DNA from: Gammaproteobacteria bacterium
Lineage (GTDB): Bacteria; Pseudomonadota; Gammaproteobacteria; Pseudomonadales; Pseudomonadaceae
Direction: 5' to 3'
DNA length: 36,458 nt
Assembly: GCA_903970465.1 (NCBI GenBank)
Contig: CAJCIO010000051.1
Location: 1-36,458, forward strand
The first letter of the stretch is position 1, and each line of letters begins with the position of its first letter. Both the position numbers and the translations under genes were made by a program. Positions 24,886 through 34,588 of this stretch are shown here, piece by piece. The notes under the pieces are model-generated. The model searched no databases, was not told where the DNA came from, and saw only the letters and a list, made by a program, of their open reading frames with translations.

Positions 24886-25506
24886 ATGTGTGGACGTTTT
24901 GCCCTTTTTCGCTGGTCGCCGTCGTTCGCTGCGCTGCCGGGGTTCCCTGCCGACCAGCAAGCGCAGTGGAATATTTCTCCAGGCGACAACGTGCTGATCC
25001 AGCGTGTTGTCGGTGAAGGGCGCGAACTGGTGCGGGCGCGCTGGGGCCTGACACCGCCATGGCTGACCGATCTGTCGCGTACCCCCGCCCACGCCCGGGC
25101 TGAAACCCTGGCCGAGCAGCCGATGTTTCGCGATGCGTTTCGCTTGCGCCGCTGCTTGATCCCGGCCAACGGCTTTTACGAATGGCGCGGTACGCTGCGC
25201 AAGCAACCGTTCTGGCTGACGCCGGGGGAGGGCTCGTCGCTGTTTTTCGCGGCCGTGTGGGAGGCTTATCCGGTTGAAGGGCATACCTGGCTGAGTACGG
25301 CGGTGGTCACTCAAGCGGCCGCCAGCCAGCGTCGGCCGTTGCTGCTCGACGCGGCGGGGCAAGCCGCCTGGCTCGATCCCACAACACCCGTGGCCGTGCT
25401 CCATTCGTTGCTGGCCAGCCCGCAGCAGCCGTTGCGCGAACGGCCGCTGGCCAATCTGATCAACGATCCCAAGCTCAATGCACCGGAGTGTCTGACGCCA
25501 GCTTGA
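24886..25506 (+). CDS. SRAP (YedK/HMCES-like) protein with altered active-site residues
   Basis: A 206-aa SRAP protein starting MCGRF, so Cys2, which forms the thiazolidine cross-link to abasic DNA, is kept, as are Arg71 and Glu99 (NGFYEW). By alignment from memory with E. coli YedK, Asn75 of INARVET is His69 (AHARAET), and catalytic His160 of IHDRRP is Ser147 (ASQRRP). YedK-type proteins protect abasic sites in single-stranded DNA. This copy may cross-link but not release normally, or may have another role. It lies 46 bp after the DUF2007 gene, probably in one unit. The ribosome site is weak. Confidence 0.92.
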   Translation: MCGRFALFRWSPSFAALPGFPADQQAQWNISPGDNVLIQRVVGEGRELVRARWGLTPPWLTDLSRTPAHARAETLAEQPMFRDAFRLRRCLIPANGFYEWRGTLRKQPFWLTPGEGSSLFFAAVWEAYPVEGHTWLSTAVVTQAAASQRRPLLLDAAGQAAWLDPTTPVAVLHSLLASPQQPLRERPLANLINDPKLNAPECLTPA

Positions 25507-25663
25507 GGCACGCAGCTTCTGGCATGGGTGTCGTCGGGAATGGTCTCTGCGCCGCCGAACGCGCCTGTATCAGGGCTGACACATTCGGTTGATTTTCTAT
25601 CTGAAAACTGGCATCCAAGGCCCGGCCATCCTAGGATATCGGTCAATTTTCAGGGAGAGTGCC

Positions 25664-26479
25664 ATGCGTAAGGTTTTAGTTACATTGTCGGCCGCCATTG
25701 CCCTGGCGGGCTGCCAGGCGGTCAACACCACCCATGGCGACGCCGTGGGTGCCGAGCGCAAACAGTACATGTTCAGCATGTTGTCGACCGATCAGGTCAA
25801 CCAGATGTACGCCCAGTCCTACAAGGAAACAGTCGGTGAGGCGAGCAGTAAAGGCGTGCTCGAAAAAGACACCGCCGATGCCAAGCGCGTGCAGGTGATC
25901 GCCGATCGCTTGATCGCCCAGGCGCCCAAATTGCGCGCCGATGCGGCCCAGTGGCAGTGGGAGGTCAACGTCATCAAAAGTGACGAGCTCAATGCCAATT
26001 GCGGGCCCGGCGGCAAGATCATCGTCTATAGCGGTCTGATCGATCAGCTCAAACTCAGCGATGACGAGCTGGCGGCAGTAATGGGCCATGAAATCGCCCA
26101 CGCCCTGCGTGAGCACGGCCGCGAAGCCATGTCCAAGGCCTATGGCGTGCAGATGGCGCGTCAGGGAGCCGGTGCTCTGCTGGGGCTAGGCGAGAACAGT
26201 CTGCAGTTGGCTGATACCGTGGTGCAGTACAGCCTCACCTTGCCCAACAGCCGCAGCAATGAAAACGAAGCGGACCTCATCGGCCTGGAACTGTCGGCGC
26301 GGGCCGGTTATGACCCGAACGCGGCGATCACCTTGTGGAACAAGATGGGCGCCGCCGCCAGTGGCTCGGCACCACCTGAGTTCATGAGCACCCACCCGGC
26401 GTCGGCCAATCGCATCAGTTCGCTGCAAGCGGCGATCCCCAAGGTGATGCCGCTGTATCAGCAGTCGAAAAAATCCTGA
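25664..26479 (+). CDS. M48 family lipoprotein metalloprotease
   Basis: A 271-aa outer-membrane or periplasmic zinc protease of the LoiP/BepA type. The signal peptide ends in LAGC (Cys17). The zinc motif is HEIAH (H142, E143, H146), with the third ligand in NENEAD (about 200-204). The C-terminal part (AGYDPNAAITLWNKM, then STHPASANRI) is typical of the family. GGGAGAG lies upstream of the ATG at 25664. Expected role: envelope protein quality control. It is convergent with rsmC with only 26 bp between. Confidence 0.93.
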   Translation: MRKVLVTLSAAIALAGCQAVNTTHGDAVGAERKQYMFSMLSTDQVNQMYAQSYKETVGEASSKGVLEKDTADAKRVQVIADRLIAQAPKLRADAAQWQWEVNVIKSDELNANCGPGGKIIVYSGLIDQLKLSDDELAAVMGHEIAHALREHGREAMSKAYGVQMARQGAGALLGLGENSLQLADTVVQYSLTLPNSRSNENEADLIGLELSARAGYDPNAAITLWNKMGAAASGSAPPEFMSTHPASANRISSLQAAIPKVMPLYQQSKKS

Positions 26480-26505
26480 GACCGGCGCCTTCCGCGGCCA
26501 GCGAT

Positions 26506-27504
26506 TCAGCCACGAATGGCGCTGTAGATCTTGAAGCCCCCGCCCTCGTGCAGCGTCTTGCAGGGGCCGACGTGCTCTTGCATAAGCGGCTGATAGCGCA
26601 GAAAGGCATTGGCGACGATTCGCAGCTCGCCACCTTTTTGCAAATGCTCGCGGGATTTTTTCAGCATGGTCTCCGACGCCCGATAATCGGTGTGAACCCC
26701 GGTATGGAACGGCGGATTGCTGAGGATCGCCGCCAGCGGCTGCGGGGCGGCATCGATGCCATCGCCGATAATCACCTCGCCCTCCAGGCTGTTGGCAGCC
26801 AGGGTCAAACGGCTACTGGCCACGGCGAAGGCGTCGACGTCCAGCAGGGTGACCCGGGATTGCGGGTAGCGGCGCTTGATCATCGCCCCAAGCACCCCGG
26901 CGCCGCAGCCAAAATCAAGTACATGACCGGTCGGCAAGCCATCGAGGAAATCGAGCAGCAGCGCGGTACCACGATCCAGACGGCCGTGGCTGAACACCCC
27001 TGGCAGGCTGATGACGGTCAGCGGGCCGTCGGCCAGATCCAGCTCGTAACGCTGCGCCAGGCTTTCAAGGGCCAACGGCTGCGGTGCGACCTCGATATCC
27101 ACCGCCCACAACTGGCAATGCCGGGCGCTGTCGATCTTGCGTGGCTTGCCGAAGGCGTGCAGTTGCTTGGCGGCGCCCTCGATGCCGCCGCGCTTTTCCC
27201 CGACCAGATACAAGGTGCGGCCAGCCAGGCGCGAGGCCAAGGCGTTGAGCAAATAAAGGGTCAGATCGCGGGCTTTGGGCAAAAACAGCACCGCGCCGTC
27301 GATCTCGGCGTCTGGCGCTTCGGTACCGAACTGGCTGCGCCCGGTGAAGCGTGCGTCCAGCGCGGCATGGTCGCCGGCATGCCAGCTCCAGCCGCAGGCC
27401 TGGGGCAGTTGCCCCAGCAAGTCATCGGCCGGGAGACCGGCCATCAGCCAGCGACCCTGAAAAGAATCGGCCTGACGAAGCAACACTTCACTGCGCGGGT
27501 CCAT
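26506..27504 (-). CDS. rsmC: 16S rRNA (guanine-1207-N2)-methyltransferase
   Basis: A 332-aa RsmC. A degenerate N-terminal methyltransferase-like domain (about 1-165) precedes the active C-terminal one, with [12 protein letters not shown] for SAM binding and the catalytic [13 protein letters not shown] motif. It methylates G1207 of 16S rRNA in 30S subunits. AGGAG lies eight bases before the ATG at 27504. Confidence 0.94.
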   Translation of the reverse strand: MDPRSEVLLRQADSFQGRWLMAGLPADDLLGQLPQACGWSWHAGDHAALDARFTGRSQFGTEAPDAEIDGAVLFLPKARDLTLYLLNALASRLAGRTLYLVGEKRGGIEGAAKQLHAFGKPRKIDSARHCQLWAVDIEVAPQPLALESLAQRYELDLADGPLTVISLPGVFSHGRLDRGTALLLDFLDGLPTGHVLDFGCGAGVLGAMIKRRYPQSRVTLLDVDAFAVASSRLTLAANSLEGEVIIGDGIDAAPQPLAAILSNPPFHTGVHTDYRASETMLKKSREHLQKGGELRIVANAFLRYQPLMQEHVGPCKTLHEGGGFKIYSAIRG

Positions 27505-27536
27505 GAAATGGCTCCTGAAAAAAGTCCGGCAGTCTA

Positions 27537-28502
27537 TCAGTTCACCTGGCGCAGCGGCGTGCCGGCAAAGAACCCACCGGCGTTATCGGCCAACTGCCCG
27601 ACGATTCGCTGGCGTGCCTCGCGGCTGCCCCAGGCGCTGTGCGGGGTGATGATCAGGCGCGGGATGTCGTCGGCCAGCAGCGGGTTGCCGTTGACCGGCG
27701 GCTCGACGCTGAGTACATCGGTGGCGGCGCCGCCTAGTTGGCCGCGGCGCAAGGCATCGGCCAAGGCTTGCTCATCGATGATGCCGCCGCGGGCGGTATT
27801 GACGATAAAGGCGCCGGGTTTCATCAGGTTCAATTCACGGGCGCCGATCATGTTGCGAGTATGCTCGTTGAGCGGGCAGTGCAAGGTCAGCGCGTCAACC
27901 TGGCCCAGCAACTCATCGAGCGGCATGCGGTCGGGGCGCGCCGGGCGGCCGGGAATCTGTCCGGGCAGCACGCGCATGCCGAAGGCTTCGGCCAGCCGCG
28001 CGACGGCGCTGCCCAGTTCGCCTTGGCCAAGCAGCCCGAGGGTCTTGCCTTCGAGCTCGACGATCGGGAAGTCCAGCAGGCAGAACTGCTTGGAGCGTTG
28101 CCAGGCGCCCTCGGCGATGGCCTTCTGGTAGTCGCTGACACGGGTGGCCAAGGCCAGCAGCAGCATCAGGGTGTGCTGGGCCACCGACGGCGTGCCGTAG
28201 CCCTGGCAGTTGCTGACGCTGACACCGTGGGCGCGGGCTGCGGCCAGATCGACGTTGTTGGTACCCGTGGCGGCGATCAGGATCAGTTTGAGTTCGGGGC
28301 AGGCCTTGAGCACAGTGGCATCGATCATCGCCTTGTTGGTGATGGCTACGCTGGCGCCTTGCAGGTGCGCGATGGTTTGCTCGGGAGGGGTGCTGGCGTG
28401 CAGTTGCAGGTCGTCGAAGGCTGCATGCAGCGGGGCGAAGTCGAGATCGCCCAGATCCAGAGTGCTGTAGTCGAGAAAAACCGCGCGGCGAAGATTGCTC
28501 AT
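27537..28502 (-). CDS. D-2-hydroxyacid dehydrogenase (glycerate/hydroxypyruvate type)
   Basis: A 321-aa NAD-dependent D-2-hydroxyacid dehydrogenase. The Rossmann motif is [16 protein letters not shown]; the catalytic Arg is in NTARGGII, the Glu in DVLSVEPP and the His in [18 protein letters not shown] and [10 protein letters not shown] are typical of the HprA/glycerate dehydrogenase branch. Likely reaction: hydroxypyruvate or glyoxylate reduction. The ATG at 28502 is preferred over the TTG just before it. The gene is 32 bp upstream of rsmC and co-directional. Confidence 0.9.
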   Translation of the reverse strand: MSNLRRAVFLDYSTLDLGDLDFAPLHAAFDDLQLHASTPPEQTIAHLQGASVAITNKAMIDATVLKACPELKLILIAATGTNNVDLAAARAHGVSVSNCQGYGTPSVAQHTLMLLLALATRVSDYQKAIAEGAWQRSKQFCLLDFPIVELEGKTLGLLGQGELGSAVARLAEAFGMRVLPGQIPGRPARPDRMPLDELLGQVDALTLHCPLNEHTRNMIGARELNLMKPGAFIVNTARGGIIDEQALADALRRGQLGGAATDVLSVEPPVNGNPLLADDIPRLIITPHSAWGSREARQRIVGQLADNAGGFFAGTPLRQVN

Positions 28503-28544
28503 CAACTGTACCTGTCCTGATCCGTGGTGGAGCTTCTATGATCG

Positions 28545-28574
28545 TGTAGGGAGGGGGCAAGCTCCCTCGCTACA
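28545..28574. repeat. REP-like hairpin TGTAGGGAGGG/CCCTCGCTACA
   Basis: An 11-bp inverted pair with one mismatch around GGCAAGCT. In the divergent region between the dehydrogenase and the LysE-type gene; same family as 18676-18697. Confidence 0.65.
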
Positions 28575-28634
28575 GGTTGTTCGTGATGGGTCATCCTACA
28601 AGAATTGTTTCTGAATGAATCGTGAGGTATGGGC

Positions 28635-29264
28635 ATGTATGGGGCAGAATTTTTGACCGTTGCGCTGATTCACCTGCTGGCAGTGGCCAGCCCCGGTCCG
28701 GATTTCGCCGTGGTGGTGCGCGAAAGCGTGGCCCATGGTCGACGCGCCGGGACCTGGACTGCGCTGGGCGTGGGCTCGGCGATTTTCCTGCACGTCGGCT
28801 ATTCGTTGCTGGGCATCGGCCTCATCGTGTCGCAGTCCATCGTGTTGTTCAATGTGCTCAAGTGGCTGGCGGCGGCCTATCTGCTGTACATCGGCTTCAA
28901 GGCGTTGCGCGCCAAGCCCGCCGTGACAGGCACCGATACCGTTGCAGCGCTGCCGGTCGTGCGTTCGGCGGGGGCGGCCTATCGTGCCGGGTTCATGACC
29001 AACGGCCTGAATCCCAAGGCCACGCTGTTTTTCCTGTCGCTGTTCACGGTGGTGATCAACTCCCATACGCCGCTGGCGGTGCAGGCCGGCTATGGCGTGT
29101 ATCTGGCGGTCGCCACGGCGGCGTGGTTCTGCCTGGTGGCGTTGCTCTTCAGCCGGCAGCGGGTCCGGGCCGGTTTCGCGCGCATGGGCCACTGGTTCGA
29201 CCGCACCATGGGCGCGGTGCTGATTGCCCTGGGTGTGAAGATTGCGCTGACCGAGATGCATTGA
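28635..29264 (+). CDS. LysE/RhtB family amino-acid exporter
   Basis: A 209-aa inner-membrane protein with about six helices. The family hallmark LLAVASPGPDFAVVVRESVAHG is near the N-terminus, and GFMTNGLNPKATLFFLSLF is in the middle. Members export amino acids such as threonine, homoserine or leucine; the substrate is not assignable. GAGG at 28624-28627 is seven bases from the ATG at 28635 but only one base from the ATG at 28629, so 28635 is taken as the start. Confidence 0.92.
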   Translation: MYGAEFLTVALIHLLAVASPGPDFAVVVRESVAHGRRAGTWTALGVGSAIFLHVGYSLLGIGLIVSQSIVLFNVLKWLAAAYLLYIGFKALRAKPAVTGTDTVAALPVVRSAGAAYRAGFMTNGLNPKATLFFLSLFTVVINSHTPLAVQAGYGVYLAVATAAWFCLVALLFSRQRVRAGFARMGHWFDRTMGAVLIALGVKIALTEMH

Positions 29265-29295
29265 GCGAGTCAGTTAAATTTGCGTTGGTGCCGAT

Positions 29296-29382
29296 GGCCT
29301 CTTCGCGAGCAAGCTTTGCTCCCACAGAGCAAACAGCACCAGAGTCGCACCTGTAGGAGCAAGGCTTGCCCGCGAAGAGGCC
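29296..29382. repeat. REP doublet after the LysE-type gene
   Basis: Arms GGCCTCTTCGCGAGCAAGC.. and ..AAGGCTTGCCCGCGAAGAGGCC, with CTCCCACAG and CTGTAGGAG inside. Separates the exporter gene from the acyl-CoA ligase gene. Confidence 0.85.
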
Positions 29383-29480
29383 GGTTCAGACACCATTGTC
29401 AGACAGGTCCTACGGGCGAAATTGGCATGCAGTGCTAGGGTAATCATCAGACTCACGCACTTAGCCAAAGGACTCCCGAG

Positions 29481-31160
29481 ATGCAGACTCGCGTTATTCC
29501 ACCCGCTGACGGTGCCTATACCTTCCCTCTGTTGATCAAGCGGCTGCTGTTGTCGGGCAGCCGCTACGAGAAAACCCGCGAAATCGTCTACCGCGATCGG
29601 GTGCGCTATAGCTACCCGACCCTTACCGAACGCATCTCGCGCCTGGCCAATGTGCTGGTCGCCGCCGGTGTGCAGCCGGGCGATACCGTGGCGGTCATGG
29701 AGTGGGACAGCCACCGCTACCTGGAATGCATGTTCGCGATCCCGATGATCGGCGCGGTGATCCACACCATCAACGTACGCCTGTCGCCAGAGCAGATCCT
29801 CTACACCATGAACCACGCCGAGGACAAACTGGTGCTGGTCAATAGCGAGTTCGTCCCGCTGTACCAGGCGCTGGCAGGCCAGTTGACCACCGTGGAAAAA
29901 ACCCTGCTGCTGACTGATAGCAGCGAAAAAACCGCCGAACTGCCCAATCTGGTCGGTGAATACGAGCAACTCCTGGCGGGTGCCAGCAGCCATTACGACT
30001 TCCCGGATTTCGACGAAAACTCGGTGGCCACCACGTTCTACACCACCGGCACCACCGGCAATCCCAAAGGGGTGTACTTCACCCATCGCCAGTTGGTGCT
30101 GCATACCCTCGCGGCGGCGACTATCACCGGCAGCATCGACAGCGTGCGGCTGATGGGTACCGATGACGTCTACATGCCGATCACGCCGATGTTCCACGTG
30201 CATGCCTGGGGTATCCCGTATGTGGCGACCATGTTGGGTATCAAGCAGGTCTACCCTGGCCGCTACGAGCCGGACATGCTGGTCAATCTGTGGCGCAAGG
30301 AGAAGGTCAGTTTTTCCCACTGTGTGCCGACCATCCTGCAGATGCTGCTTAACGCCAAGGGCGGCGAAAACACCGATTTCGGCGGCTGGAAAATCATCAT
30401 CGGCGGCAGCGCCCTCAATCGCGGGCTCTACGAAGCGGCCAAGGCTCGCGGCATTCAACTGACCGCCGCGTATGGCATGTCGGAAACCTGCCCGCTGATC
30501 TCTTGCGCGCACTTCAACGAAGAACTCCAGGCCGGCACCGACGAGCTGCGCGTCACCTATCGGATCAAGGCCGGGGTGCCGGTGCCGCTGGTGGATGCGG
30601 CCATCGTCGACGGCGACGGCAAATTCCTCCCGGCCGATGGCGAAACTCAAGGTGAACTGGTGCTGCGCGCGCCCTGGTTGAGCATGGGCTATTTGCGCGA
30701 GCCGCAGAAAGGCGCCGAGCTCTGGGACGGCGGCTGGATGCACACCGGCGACGTCGCCACTCTTGACAGCATGGGTGTGATCGATATTCGCGATCGCATC
30801 AAGGACGTGATCAAGACCGGCGGCGAGTGGGTCTCCTCGCTGGAACTCGAAGACTTGATCAGCCGCCACCCTGGCGTACGTGAGGTGGCTGTGGTGGGCA
30901 TGGCGGATGCGCAGTGGGGTGAGCGGCCCTTCGCATTGCTGGTGCCGCGGGAGGGGCAGGCCCTGGATGCGCAGTCGCTCAAGGCGCACTTGTTACCGTT
31001 CGTCGAATTGGGGTTGATCAACAAGTGGGCGATCCCCAGCCAGATCGCCGTGGTTGGCGAGATCCCCAAGACCAGCGTCGGCAAGCTCGACAAGAAGCGA
31101 ATCCGGGTTGAAGTCCTGGCCTGGCAGGCCGATAACAGTCCGTTCCTGTCATCGTTGTAA
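29481..31160 (+). CDS. AMP-dependent fatty acyl-CoA ligase (AlkK-like)
   Basis: A 559-aa member of the ANL superfamily that activates a fatty acid to acyl-AMP and then acyl-CoA. Motifs in order: the P-loop-like TTFYTTGTTGNPKGVYFTHR, YGMSETCP, GWMHTGDVA, DRIKDVIKTGGEWVSS and the C-terminal catalytic Lys in PKTSVGKLDKKRI. The overall pattern fits the medium/long-chain AlkK branch. AAGGA lies upstream of the ATG. It is followed by DUF1302 and DUF1329 envelope genes, an order I recall from other pseudomonads, hinting at a shared role in handling fatty acids or acyl compounds. Confidence 0.93.
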   Translation: MQTRVIPPADGAYTFPLLIKRLLLSGSRYEKTREIVYRDRVRYSYPTLTERISRLANVLVAAGVQPGDTVAVMEWDSHRYLECMFAIPMIGAVIHTINVRLSPEQILYTMNHAEDKLVLVNSEFVPLYQALAGQLTTVEKTLLLTDSSEKTAELPNLVGEYEQLLAGASSHYDFPDFDENSVATTFYTTGTTGNPKGVYFTHRQLVLHTLAAATITGSIDSVRLMGTDDVYMPITPMFHVHAWGIPYVATMLGIKQVYPGRYEPDMLVNLWRKEKVSFSHCVPTILQMLLNAKGGENTDFGGWKIIIGGSALNRGLYEAAKARGIQLTAAYGMSETCPLISCAHFNEELQAGTDELRVTYRIKAGVPVPLVDAAIVDGDGKFLPADGETQGELVLRAPWLSMGYLREPQKGAELWDGGWMHTGDVATLDSMGVIDIRDRIKDVIKTGGEWVSSLELEDLISRHPGVREVAVVGMADAQWGERPFALLVPREGQALDAQSLKAHLLPFVELGLINKWAIPSQIAVVGEIPKTSVGKLDKKRIRVEVLAWQADNSPFLSSL

Positions 31161-31226
31161 GTCGTGCAGGGCAGGACTCGATTGCCCGGAAAACTATTCA
31201 TCAAGGACCTGTCTTCCTGCATACGG

Positions 31227-31237
31227 CTTGTTACAAT
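31227..31237 (+). promoter_or_regulatory. Candidate extended -10 promoter for the DUF1302 gene
   Basis: TTGTTACAAT gives a TACAAT -10 (31232-31237) with an upstream TG, 65 bp before the DUF1302 ATG. The -35 is weak. Confidence 0.35.
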
Positions 31238-31301
31238 CCCGCTTTCGGGCTTGTCATCGATTTGACGTTGGCCAAATGACATTATCCGCGGGAGAGGGCC
31301 A

Positions 31302-33197
31302 ATGGCCTCAGCACCTTCACTCTGGCAGCTGGCCCGGCTGCCATTGGCCATCGGCTTTGCCTCTTCGCTGGCGGCCCCAGCCTATGGCGTTGCCTTCAAC
31401 TTCGGCGATGTCGAAGGGCAGTTCGATTCTTCGTTGTCGATCGGCACCAGTTGGTCGACGCAAAACCCTGATCGCCATCTGATCGGCGCCAACAATGGTG
31501 GCCTGGGGTTATCGCAGTCGGCGGACAACGGCCGCTTGAACTACAAGGCCGGTGATGCCTTCAGCAAGATCTTCAAAGGCGTGCACGACCTCGAGCTGAA
31601 GTACGGCGACAGCGGTCTGTTCGTGCGCGGCAAGTACTGGTACGACTTCCAGCTCAAGGATGAAAACCAGCGGTTCGCCGATATCAGCGACTCGGGGCGC
31701 GAACAAAGCGCTCGGTCGTCGGGCGCCGAGTTTCTCGATGCTTTTGTCTACCACAATTTCGCCATTGGCGATTTGCCGGGCACCGTGCGCCTGGGCAAGC
31801 AAGTGGTCAACTGGGGCGAGAGCACCTTCATCGGTGGTGGCATCAACAGCATCAACCCCATCGATGTTTCCGCGTTCCGTCGCCCGGGCGCCGAGATCAA
31901 GGAAGGCCTGATCCCGGTCAACATGTTCTACCTGTCCCAGAGCCTGACCGACAACCTCACCGCCGAGGGCTTTTATCAGATTGGCTGGAAGTCGACGGTC
32001 AATGACAACTGCGGAACGTTTTTCTCGCAGTCCGATGTGATCACGGGCGGCTGCAACGACAACCTCGGCGTGCTCGGCACCCAGAGCGCCACGCTGGCGC
32101 GGCTGCCGGCTGGGCAGCGCACTGCTGCGGCGGCGGCCCTGGCCGCGCAAGGGGTCAGCTATGGCTCCCCGGACGAGGGCGTGATCGTGCATCGCGGCGC
32201 CGATCGCGATGCCCGCGACAGTGGCCAGTTCGGCCTGGCCCTGCGTTATATGTACGAGCCGCTGGACACCGAGTTCGGCGGCTACTTCATGAATTACCAC
32301 AGCCGCCTGCCGATGTTCAGCGGCCACGCGGCGCCCGCCAGTGCCTACGCCAGCGCCGGCGCGTTGCAGGCGGCCGGGCTGTCGCCGGCCGCAGCGCGGT
32401 CGCTGGTGCCGACGGTGGTCACGGCCAACTCCAATTATTACCTCGAATACCCCGAGGACATTCGCCTGTATGGCTTGAGTTTCGCTACCACGCTGCCTTC
32501 GGGCACGGCCTGGAATGGCGAAGTGAGCTACCGGCCCAATGCACCGATCCAGATCAACACCACGGATATTCTGTATTCCGGCCTGGCAGTGCCCGGCGTC
32601 TCGCAGTTGACCGGCACGCCAGGCGCCGATCAGCAGGGTTATCGCCGCAAGGAAATCACCCAGGTGCAGACCAGCCTCACGCATTTCTTCGACCAGGTGA
32701 TGGGCGCCGACCGCCTGACCCTGGTGGGCGAAGTCGGTTGGACCCACGTCGGTGGGCTCGACAGTACCTCCAAGCTGCGTTACGGCCGCGACGCGAGTTA
32801 CGGCCCCGGCCCGCTGGGCAACGGCACCTGCCAGCGGCTCAATGCCGGCACTCTGGCCGGCACCGGGCAGAACGGCGTCAGCCGCTATTGCGAAAACGAT
32901 GGTTTCACCACCACCGACTCCTGGGGCTATCGGGCGCGGGCGATCTGGGAGTTCAACAACGTAATCGCCGGGGTCAACCTCAAGCCCAATATCGCCTGGT
33001 CCCACGACGTCAACGGTTATTCGCCGGGCCCGGGGGGCAACTTCGAGGAAGGGCGCAAGGCCGTCAGCCTAGGACTTGATGCCGAATACCAGAACACCTA
33101 CACGGCGAGCCTGTCGTACACCAATTTCTTTGGTGGTAAATACAGCACGGTTGATGATCGGGACTTCGCTTCACTGAGTTTCGGTGTGAACTTCTAG
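31302..33197 (+). CDS. DUF1302 outer-membrane-type protein
   Basis: A 631-aa exported protein. The signal peptide (LPLAIGFASSLAAPAYG) leads into FNFGDVEGQFDSSLSIGTSW, the DUF1302 start. Many alternating strands and a C-terminal phenylalanine-rich end (DDRDFASLSFGVNF) suggest an outer-membrane beta-barrel. LGKQVVNWGESTFIGGGIN is a family core block. Two Ala-rich inserts (around residues 265-290 and 345-370) interrupt the strand pattern. Function is not known; the family is nearly always paired with DUF1329 and is often near RND exporters or lipid genes. GGAGAGGG precedes the ATG. Confidence 0.92.
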   Translation: MASAPSLWQLARLPLAIGFASSLAAPAYGVAFNFGDVEGQFDSSLSIGTSWSTQNPDRHLIGANNGGLGLSQSADNGRLNYKAGDAFSKIFKGVHDLELKYGDSGLFVRGKYWYDFQLKDENQRFADISDSGREQSARSSGAEFLDAFVYHNFAIGDLPGTVRLGKQVVNWGESTFIGGGINSINPIDVSAFRRPGAEIKEGLIPVNMFYLSQSLTDNLTAEGFYQIGWKSTVNDNCGTFFSQSDVITGGCNDNLGVLGTQSATLARLPAGQRTAAAAALAAQGVSYGSPDEGVIVHRGADRDARDSGQFGLALRYMYEPLDTEFGGYFMNYHSRLPMFSGHAAPASAYASAGALQAAGLSPAAARSLVPTVVTANSNYYLEYPEDIRLYGLSFATTLPSGTAWNGEVSYRPNAPIQINTTDILYSGLAVPGVSQLTGTPGADQQGYRRKEITQVQTSLTHFFDQVMGADRLTLVGEVGWTHVGGLDSTSKLRYGRDASYGPGPLGNGTCQRLNAGTLAGTGQNGVSRYCENDGFTTTDSWGYRARAIWEFNNVIAGVNLKPNIAWSHDVNGYSPGPGGNFEEGRKAVSLGLDAEYQNTYTASLSYTNFFGGKYSTVDDRDFASLSFGVNF

Positions 33198-33216
33198 CGC
33201 CGGGGGGCTCGATTCG

Positions 33217-34581
33217 ATGAACGCTACCAAAGTCCTGTTACAGATCGGCCTGCTGGGCCTGACCCTGTTCGCCGCCGAGGTGTTGGCAGAAGTGTCCGCC
33301 GCCGAGGCCAAGCACCTGGGCGCCAATCTGACGCCCATGGGCGCCGAACGGGCGGGCAATGCCGATGGCACGATCGGACCCTGGACGCCGATGGCCAAGA
33401 CGGCTGCGCCGGTGGATGATCGTGGGTTTCTGGGCAATCCGTACGCCAGCGAAAAGCCGCTGTTCGTCATCACCGCGCAGAACGTCGAGCAGTACAAGGC
33501 CAGGCTGTCGCCCGGGCAGATAGCGATGTTCAAACGTTACCCCAGCAGCTATCGGATGCCGGTCTACACCTCCCATCGTGGTGCCACCGTGCCGGACGAT
33601 ATTTTCGCCGCGATCCGCCGCAACGCCACGCAAACCAAGCTGGTGGCGGATGGCAACGGCTTGCAGGATTTCAGCAGTGCGGTGCCGTTCCCGCTGCCGC
33701 AGAACGGCCTCGAAGTGATCTGGAACCATATCACCCGCTATCGCGGTGGCAGCGTCAAACGCTCGATCATTCAGGCCATGCCGCAGCAAAACGGCTCGTT
33801 CAGCCCGGTGTCGTTGCAGGAACAGTTGGTTTTTCGGGATCGCATGAAGGATTTCGATCCGGCCAATCCGGGCAATGTGCTGTTCTATTTCAAGCAGGAA
33901 GTCACCGCGCCGGCGCGTCTGGCGGGCAGCGTGCTGTTAGTCCACGAGACCCTCGACCAGGTTGCCGAGCCTCGTGAGGCCTGGCTCTACAATGCCGGCC
34001 AGCGCCGCGTGCGACGGGCCCCGCAAGCGGCCTATGACGCACCGGGTACCGCCGCCGACGGTCTGCGCACCTCGGACAACCTGGACATGTTCAACGGCGC
34101 CCCGGATCGCTACGACTGGCAACTGGTGGGCAAGCAGGAGATGTATATCCCCGAGAACAGTTACGCGCTGGATTCACCCAACTTGAAATACGCCGACATA
34201 CTTCAGGCCGGGCATATCAATCAGGATTTGGCGCGCTATGAACTGCGTCGCGTCTGGCATGTAGTGGCGACGGTCAAGCCCGGCCAGCGTCATGTGTATG
34301 CCAAGCGGGACTTTTACTTTGACGAAGACACCTGGCAAGCGGCGATCATCGACCACTACGATGGCCGCGGGCAGCTGTGGCGGGTGGCCGAAGCCCATGC
34401 CGAGAATTACTACAACGTGCAGGTGCCCTGGTATGCGTTCGAGGTGCTCTACGACCTGCAGGCCGGGCGCTACGTGGCCTTGGGCCTGAAGAACGAAGAA
34501 GCGCGTGGCTACCAGTTCGGCGTGTCAGCCAGTACCAGCGAGTTCACGCCTGCAGCGTTGCGTCAGGAGGGTGTGCGCTAG
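33217..34581 (+). CDS. DUF1329 exported protein
   Basis: A 454-aa protein with a Sec signal (MNATKVLLQIGLLGLTLFAA, cleavage near LAE), then the DUF1329 opening EAKHLGANLTPMGAERAGNADG-like block, which includes GTIGPWTPM. No lipobox, so periplasmic. The family has a LolB/LolA-like fold by published classification, suggesting lipid or lipoprotein handling, but the function is unproven. It begins 19 bp after the DUF1302 stop, so the two are one operon. Confidence 0.93.
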   Translation: MNATKVLLQIGLLGLTLFAAEVLAEVSAAEAKHLGANLTPMGAERAGNADGTIGPWTPMAKTAAPVDDRGFLGNPYASEKPLFVITAQNVEQYKARLSPGQIAMFKRYPSSYRMPVYTSHRGATVPDDIFAAIRRNATQTKLVADGNGLQDFSSAVPFPLPQNGLEVIWNHITRYRGGSVKRSIIQAMPQQNGSFSPVSLQEQLVFRDRMKDFDPANPGNVLFYFKQEVTAPARLAGSVLLVHETLDQVAEPREAWLYNAGQRRVRRAPQAAYDAPGTAADGLRTSDNLDMFNGAPDRYDWQLVGKQEMYIPENSYALDSPNLKYADILQAGHINQDLARYELRRVWHVVATVKPGQRHVYAKRDFYFDEDTWQAAIIDHYDGRGQLWRVAEAHAENYYNVQVPWYAFEVLYDLQAGRYVALGLKNEEARGYQFGVSASTSEFTPAALRQEGVR

Positions 34582-34588
34582 CAGGCCC

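Noticed and set aside
29424..29442. A TTGGCATGCAGTGCTA stretch upstream of the acyl-CoA ligase resembling a sigma-54 promoter
   Set aside because: The GG and GC pairs are 10 bases apart, start to start, instead of the required 12.
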